The translations under genes and the position numbers were made by a program. Under the pieces are notes generated by a model. It was not told the origin of the DNA, did no database searches, and was given only the letters and a program-made list of their open reading frames with translations. A stretch of 37,420 nucleotides of DNA from Flavobacteriaceae bacterium (GTDB lineage Bacteria > Bacteroidota > Bacteroidia > Flavobacteriales > Flavobacteriaceae): assembly GCA_028825365.1 (NCBI GenBank), contig JAPKAF010000010.1, positions 1 through 37,420 of the forward strand. Direction: 5' to 3'. Positions 33,375-37,420 of this stretch are shown here, one piece after another (positions within the stretch are counted from its first letter, which is position 1; each line of letters begins with the position of its first letter).

Positions 33375-34835
33375 ATGAAAAAAAGTATTTCAATTATTGG
33401 CTCTGGATTTTCTTCCCTTTCCGCCGCATGTTACTTAGCTAAAATGGGGCATCACGTTAGTGTATTCGAAAAAAATGAGGAGTTTGGTGGTAGAGCAAGA
33501 CAATTTAAGGAAGATGGTTTTACATTTGATATGGGCCCTAGCTGGTATTGGATGCCAGATGTTTTTGAGAAATTCTTCAATGATTTTAATAAAGAAACCA
33601 AAGATTTTTATGAATTAAAAAAACTAAACCCTGCTTATCATGTATATTTTGGTGTACAGGATTTTATTGCAATACCAGACTCATTGGAAGAAATTTGTAA
33701 AGTTTTTGAAAAAGAAGAAAAAGGGAGCTCAAAACGACTTGAAAAGTTTATTTCTAAAGCAAAAGAAAATTATAAAATTGCAGTAACAGACATGCTCTAT
33801 AAAATGCCTGGTTTAACGCCACTAGAACTTGTTTCAATAGACACAGTTAAAAGAGTCGGATACTTTTTTACGAACATAAAAAAAGAAGTTCACAAAGAAT
33901 TTAAGAACCCTAAATTAAGGTCTATATTAGAGTTTCCTGTGTTATTTCTTGGAGCTGAGTCCTCAAATACACCAGCTTTTTATAATTTTATGAACTACGC
34001 AGATTTTGGACTTGGAACATGGCAACCTACAAACGGTTTTTATGATGTAGTAAGTGCAATGATAAGTATCGCTAAGTCACTTGGAGTTAATTTTCATAAT
34101 AATTCAAATATTACTAAAATAATAACTGATAACAACATAGCTACGGGTATAGAAGTTAATAATAAAGTAATAAGTTCGGATATAATATTATCTGGAGCTG
34201 ATTACAATCATACAGAAAAATTACTACCAAAGACTTTGAGACAATATTCAGAAAAATATTGGTCAAGTAAGGTATTAGCTCCATCTTCATTACTCTTTTA
34301 TTTAGGTTTTGATAAAAAACTAAAAAATGTTGCCCATCATAACCTATTTTTTGATACTGATTTTGATTTGCATTCTAAAGAAATCTATAAAGACCCTAAG
34401 TGGCCTTCTAACCCTTTATTTTATGCAAATTTTACTTCAATTACTAATAAACACACAGCTCCTGAAGGATGTGAAAATGGTTTTATTTTAATTCCATTAG
34501 CACCTGGTTTAGAAGATACAGAACTACTGAGGGAAAAATATTTTAATATTGTTTTAGATAGACTAGAATTAATCACAAAACAAGAAATTAAAAAAAATAT
34601 CATATATAAAAAATCTTTTTGTGTAAGTGATTTTATTAAAGATTATAATTCATACAAAGGAAATGCTTATGGACTAGCTAATACACTTATGCAAACTTCA
34701 TTTCTTAGACCAAAATTAAAAAGTAAATTAGTAAAAAATATGTATTTTACAGGGCAGTTAACTGTTCCTGGTCCAGGAGTTCCTCCGGCAATAGTTTCTG
34801 GTAAACTTGTAGCAGAATTAATAAATAACAAATAA
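33375..34835 (+). CDS. crtI: Phytoene desaturase
   Basis: CrtI is an FAD enzyme that introduces four double bonds into phytoene to give lycopene. The 486-residue protein has the N-terminal dinucleotide-binding loop I-G-S-G-F-S-S-L near residues 8-15, E-F-G-G-R-A-R at 36-42, the D-M-G-P-S-W motif, and the C-terminal bacterial-type phytoene dehydrogenase signature Y-F-T-G-Q-L-T-V-P-G-P-G-V-P. The open frame extends back into tRNA-Leu, but ATG 33375 gives the standard N-terminus. It heads crtI-crtB-crtZ-crtY; the 14-base gap to the tRNA leaves no room for a separate promoter. Confidence 0.95.
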   Translation: MKKSISIIGSGFSSLSAACYLAKMGHHVSVFEKNEEFGGRARQFKEDGFTFDMGPSWYWMPDVFEKFFNDFNKETKDFYELKKLNPAYHVYFGVQDFIAIPDSLEEICKVFEKEEKGSSKRLEKFISKAKENYKIAVTDMLYKMPGLTPLELVSIDTVKRVGYFFTNIKKEVHKEFKNPKLRSILEFPVLFLGAESSNTPAFYNFMNYADFGLGTWQPTNGFYDVVSAMISIAKSLGVNFHNNSNITKIITDNNIATGIEVNNKVISSDIILSGADYNHTEKLLPKTLRQYSEKYWSSKVLAPSSLLFYLGFDKKLKNVAHHNLFFDTDFDLHSKEIYKDPKWPSNPLFYANFTSITNKHTAPEGCENGFILIPLAPGLEDTELLREKYFNIVLDRLELITKQEIKKNIIYKKSFCVSDFIKDYNSYKGNAYGLANTLMQTSFLRPKLKSKLVKNMYFTGQLTVPGPGVPPAIVSGKLVAELINNK

Positions 34836-34868
34836 ATTGTATTAGCTTTAACCTAAATTAATGTTATC

Positions 34869-35708
34869 ATGAAAAAGATTTTTGATGAAGTATCCAATGA
34901 TTGTAGTAAAATTGTTACTAAAACATATAGCACTTCATTTTCTTTGGCTACAAAAATGTTATCTAAAAGTATTCGTCAACATATTTATAATATTTATGGT
35001 TTTGTTAGATTTGCTGACGAAATTGTCGACTCATTCCACGACTATGATAAAGCAGTTTTGTTTGAAGACTTCTCCAACGATTTAGAAAAATCTATTAAAA
35101 ATAAGATTCATTTAAATCCAATATTAAATTCTTTTCAAGCCACATACCATAAGTTTAATATTGATAAAGATTTAGTGGACTCTTTTATGAGTAGTATGGA
35201 AAAAGATCTACACAAGAAAAAGTACATGACTAATCAAGAATATGAAGAATATATTTATGGTTCAGCAGATGTTGTAGGCTTAATGTGCTTAAAAGTATTT
35301 GTAAATGGTGATTCTGAAAAATATGAAGAATTAAAGTCATTTGCTATGAGCCTAGGTTCAGCATTTCAAAAAGTGAATTTTTTAAGAGATTTAAAAGATG
35401 ATTTTGAAATTTTAAATCGCACCTACTTTCCAGATACTGACTTAAACGAATTAAATGAAGATTCTAAAATTAAGATAATCAATGAAATAGAGGCAGACTT
35501 CAAAGAAGGATTAAATGGAATAAAGAAATTACCTATAGAAGCAAAATTTGGAGTATTTATGGCATATAGGTATTACAGTCAATTATTAAAAAAACTTAAA
35601 AAAACTCCAGCCTTAGAAATTAAAAATACTAGAATTAGGGTTCCAAATTATAAAAAATTTGAACTCTTAACTAGGAGCTATGTTAAATATCAACTTAACC
35701 TATTATAA
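34869..35708 (+). CDS. crtB: Phytoene synthase
   Basis: CrtB joins two geranylgeranyl diphosphates head-to-head into phytoene, the first committed carotenoid step. The 279-residue protein has both Asp-rich motifs that bind diphosphate through Mg: D-E-I-V-D at 50-54 and D-L-K-D-D at 174-178, in the context of the N-F-L-R-D-L signature. Length is typical of flavobacterial CrtB. It follows crtI by 33 bases and precedes crtZ by six. Confidence 0.95.
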   Translation: MKKIFDEVSNDCSKIVTKTYSTSFSLATKMLSKSIRQHIYNIYGFVRFADEIVDSFHDYDKAVLFEDFSNDLEKSIKNKIHLNPILNSFQATYHKFNIDKDLVDSFMSSMEKDLHKKKYMTNQEYEEYIYGSADVVGLMCLKVFVNGDSEKYEELKSFAMSLGSAFQKVNFLRDLKDDFEILNRTYFPDTDLNELNEDSKIKIINEIEADFKEGLNGIKKLPIEAKFGVFMAYRYYSQLLKKLKKTPALEIKNTRIRVPNYKKFELLTRSYVKYQLNLL

Positions 35709-35714
35709 TTTATT

Positions 35715-36161
35715 ATGAATATAATTTTTTGGTTTGCTACATTTATAATCACATTTTCAATAATGGAATTTATGGCTTGGTTTACTCACAAGTACATCAT
35801 GCATGGGTTTTTGTGGAGTGTACACAGAGACCACCATCATAAAAAACACGATAGTTGGTTTGAAAGAAATGATTTGTTTTTTATTTTTTATGCTGTTGTA
35901 AGTATGAGTTGTTTTTATTTATGGAGTTATGAAGGGTTTTGGTATGGACTTCCAATAGGCTTTGGTATAATGGCTTATGGAGCATCTTATTTTGTTGTAC
36001 ATGATATATTTATTCATCAGAGATTTAAGTTTTTTAAAAAAGCGAATAACTGGTATGCAAAAGGAGTAAGAAGAGCTCACAAAATACATCACAAAAATAT
36101 TGGTAAAGAAAAAAGTGAATGCTTTGGCATGTTGGTTGTCCCTCTTAAATATTTTAAATAA
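35715..36161 (+). CDS. crtZ: Beta-carotene hydroxylase
   Basis: CrtZ is a di-iron membrane hydroxylase that adds 3- and 3'-hydroxyls to beta-carotene, giving zeaxanthin. The 148-residue protein has the eight-plus conserved His in order: H-x4-H at 25-30, H-x2-H-H at 37-41, H-x4-H at 96-101, and H-x2-H-H at 122-126, with hydrophobic helices near 3-22 and 53-92. Size is normal for the bacterial CrtZ family. Spaces of six and five bases to its neighbours indicate a single message. Confidence 0.95.
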   Translation: MNIIFWFATFIITFSIMEFMAWFTHKYIMHGFLWSVHRDHHHKKHDSWFERNDLFFIFYAVVSMSCFYLWSYEGFWYGLPIGFGIMAYGASYFVVHDIFIHQRFKFFKKANNWYAKGVRRAHKIHHKNIGKEKSECFGMLVVPLKYFK

Positions 36162-36166
36162 TACAA

Positions 36167-37303
36167 ATGAGATACGATTATATTATTGCAGGTTCGGGTT
36201 GTGCGGGATTAAGTTTATTATATAAAATATTACAAACACCATCATTACAAAACAAGTCGATATTAGTTATTGATAAAGATCAAAAAAAAAGTAATGATAG
36301 AACATGGTGTTTCTGGGAAAAAAATCCAGGCCCTTTTGAATCTATTGTATATGCCAAATGGAATAAATTAGAATTTCTATCTACAGATTTCAAAAAAGAA
36401 TTAAATTTAGAATCATATACATACAAAATGATTCAAGGTATAGATTTCTACAATTTTGTAATTAATTATGCTAAGAAATTTAAAAATGTATCATTTGTTC
36501 AAGAGTCGATAAACTCTATTGATAATATCGATAAAAAAGCTGTTTTAAAAACAACTAAGAATACATATACAGCAAATTATATTTTCAATTCGACAAATCT
36601 TTTTAATCCAAAAATTAACGAACAAAATTCTTTACTTCAACATTTTAAAGGATGGCTTATTAAAACTGAAAAACCAGTTTTTAATCCAGAAATTGGAAGA
36701 CTAATGGATTTTAGAGTGTCACAAGAAAATGGAGCAACCTTTATGTATGTTTTACCAACATCCGCCACTGAAGCTTTAGTTGAGTACACTTTGTTTAGCC
36801 CAAGAGTCCTTGATAAAGAAGTATATACTTTAGAATTAAAGAAATATATAAAAGAAGAATTAAAAATTGATAATTATACTCTTATTCACCAGGAGTCTGG
36901 AGTGATTCCTATGTCCTTAGAAAAGTTTGAGCAAAACCCGAAACTGAATGTTATCAATATTGGAACTTCAGGAGGATATACTAAAGGTAGTTCTGGTTAT
37001 ACTTTTCAATTCATTCAAAAAAATATTATAGAGATTATAAATAATCTAGTTGAAGGGAATAATATAATTCAACAAACATCTTTTAAAAACAAATATTACC
37101 AATGGACTGACAGAACGTTAATAGATGTTTTATTATCTAATAAGTTAACTGGGAAAGATGTTTTTACAAAAATGTTTCAAAAAGTCCCAGCAGAAAAAAT
37201 ACTTGCTTTTTTAGGAAATGAGAGTTCCTTTATAGAAGATCTTAAGGTATTTACAAGTTTCCCTGTAAAACCTTTTTTAACTTCAGGGATTAAGCAACTG
37301 TGA
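36167..37303 (+). CDS. crtY: Lycopene beta-cyclase
   Basis: CrtY closes both ends of lycopene to beta-ionone rings, producing beta-carotene for CrtZ. The 378-residue flavoprotein begins with the FAD-binding Y-I-I-A-G-S-G-C-A-G-L-S at 5-16, contains D-R-T-W-C-F-W near 44-50 as in CrtY/CrtL cyclases, and G-T-S-G-G-Y-T-K-G-S-S-G-Y near 265-280. It is the last visible crt gene; its stop is two bases from the convergent aconitase stop. No ketolase (crtW) or beta-carotene dioxygenase is in this window. Confidence 0.94.
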   Translation: MRYDYIIAGSGCAGLSLLYKILQTPSLQNKSILVIDKDQKKSNDRTWCFWEKNPGPFESIVYAKWNKLEFLSTDFKKELNLESYTYKMIQGIDFYNFVINYAKKFKNVSFVQESINSIDNIDKKAVLKTTKNTYTANYIFNSTNLFNPKINEQNSLLQHFKGWLIKTEKPVFNPEIGRLMDFRVSQENGATFMYVLPTSATEALVEYTLFSPRVLDKEVYTLELKKYIKEELKIDNYTLIHQESGVIPMSLEKFEQNPKLNVINIGTSGGYTKGSSGYTFQFIQKNIIEIINNLVEGNNIIQQTSFKNKYYQWTDRTLIDVLLSNKLTGKDVFTKMFQKVPAEKILAFLGNESSFIEDLKVFTSFPVKPFLTSGIKQL

Positions 37304-37305
37304 TA

Positions 37306-37420
37306 TTATTTATTCTGCTTTTTAATAAGATTTAAAGCTGAACCTTCATTATACCAATCAATTTGAGATTGATTATACGTATGATTAGTAACAATTAAAT
37401 CTTTAGTCTTATCTGAGTGA
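37306..37420 (-). CDS. Aconitate hydratase, C-terminal end (cut by window edge)
   Basis: The minus strand from the right edge to a TAA at 37306-37308 encodes 37 residues with the sequence pattern V-T-N-H-T-Y-N-x-x-Q-I-D-W-Y-N-E-G-S-A-L-N-L-I. This matches the extreme C-terminus of aconitase, where the N-H-T-Y-N and G-S-A-L-N segments are conserved. The enzyme interconverts citrate and isocitrate, one step before the icd product encoded at 12423. The rest of the gene lies outside the window. Confidence 0.8.
   Translation of the reverse strand, partial: HSDKTKDLIVTNHTYNQSQIDWYNEGSALNLIKKQNK

Overview
The window is a compact, AT-rich chromosomal segment of a Bacteroidota bacterium, most likely a marine flavobacterium. 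The evidence is: -7 promoter boxes of the TAnnTTTG type with no Shine-Dalgarno pattern; a monomeric NADP isocitrate dehydrogenase; a DUF6095-like membrane protein overlapping murQ; a split transketolase; exported proteins with flavobacterial signal peptides; a large VPS10/BNR-repeat protein; and a CrtI-CrtB-CrtZ-CrtY carotenoid operon. Nearly all of it is housekeeping core genome. I see no prophage, insertion sequence, CRISPR array or defence island.

Layout. 1-1511: start of an exported protein (cut by the left edge), prmC and a GNAT gene, all on minus. 1714-5438: two adjacent DEAD-box RNA helicases, then ribD. 5443-8180: a thioesterase (minus), dnaA, and an RsmI-like methyltransferase with no usual start codon. 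8185-10513 (minus): dapF, a GNAT gene and mltG, touching or overlapping. 10623-11768: trmD and rplS. 11769-12422: no protein gene, but a strongly structured RNA region with its own promoter and terminator, which I could not assign to a known family. 12423-15725: icd, murQ and the DUF6095-like gene. 15780-18934: thrS-infC-rpmI-rplT, with infC starting at a rare codon. 18931-24664 (minus): tgt, lptG-like, an EamA transporter, accA and dnaB. 24813-26632: the two transketolase subunits. 26651-28511 (minus): an FKBP-type lipoprotein with an acidic repeat tail, then an exported PI-PLC-like protein. 28629-29630: a phosphoribosyltransferase convergent with aroK. 29755-33360: tRNA-Lys with a clear promoter and terminator, the VPS10-like protein (minus), and tRNA-Leu. 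33375-37303: crtI-crtB-crtZ-crtY, beginning 14 bases after tRNA-Leu. The right edge holds the C-terminus of aconitase (minus).

The genes cover replication start and unwinding (dnaA, dnaB), translation (infC, rpmI, rplT, rplS, thrS, prmC, trmD, tgt, tRNAs), the envelope (dapF, mltG, murQ, LptG-like), central metabolism (icd, aconitase, transketolase, accA, ribD, aroK) and pigment. The four crt genes would convert geranylgeranyl diphosphate to zeaxanthin.

The best candidate for something undescribed is the structured RNA between rplS and icd (about 11871-12316). It has a TTG-N19-TACATTAG promoter, a 7-bp pairing of its two ends, several strong internal hairpins (two with GNRA loops) and a long terminator stem. 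It lacks the hallmark motifs of RNase P RNA, tmRNA and SRP RNA. Other points worth a second look are the non-canonical starts of infC and the RsmI-like gene, the apparent dependence of the carotenoid operon on the tRNA-Leu promoter, and the competing hairpins after rplS. All homology statements come from reading motifs; no database search was run.
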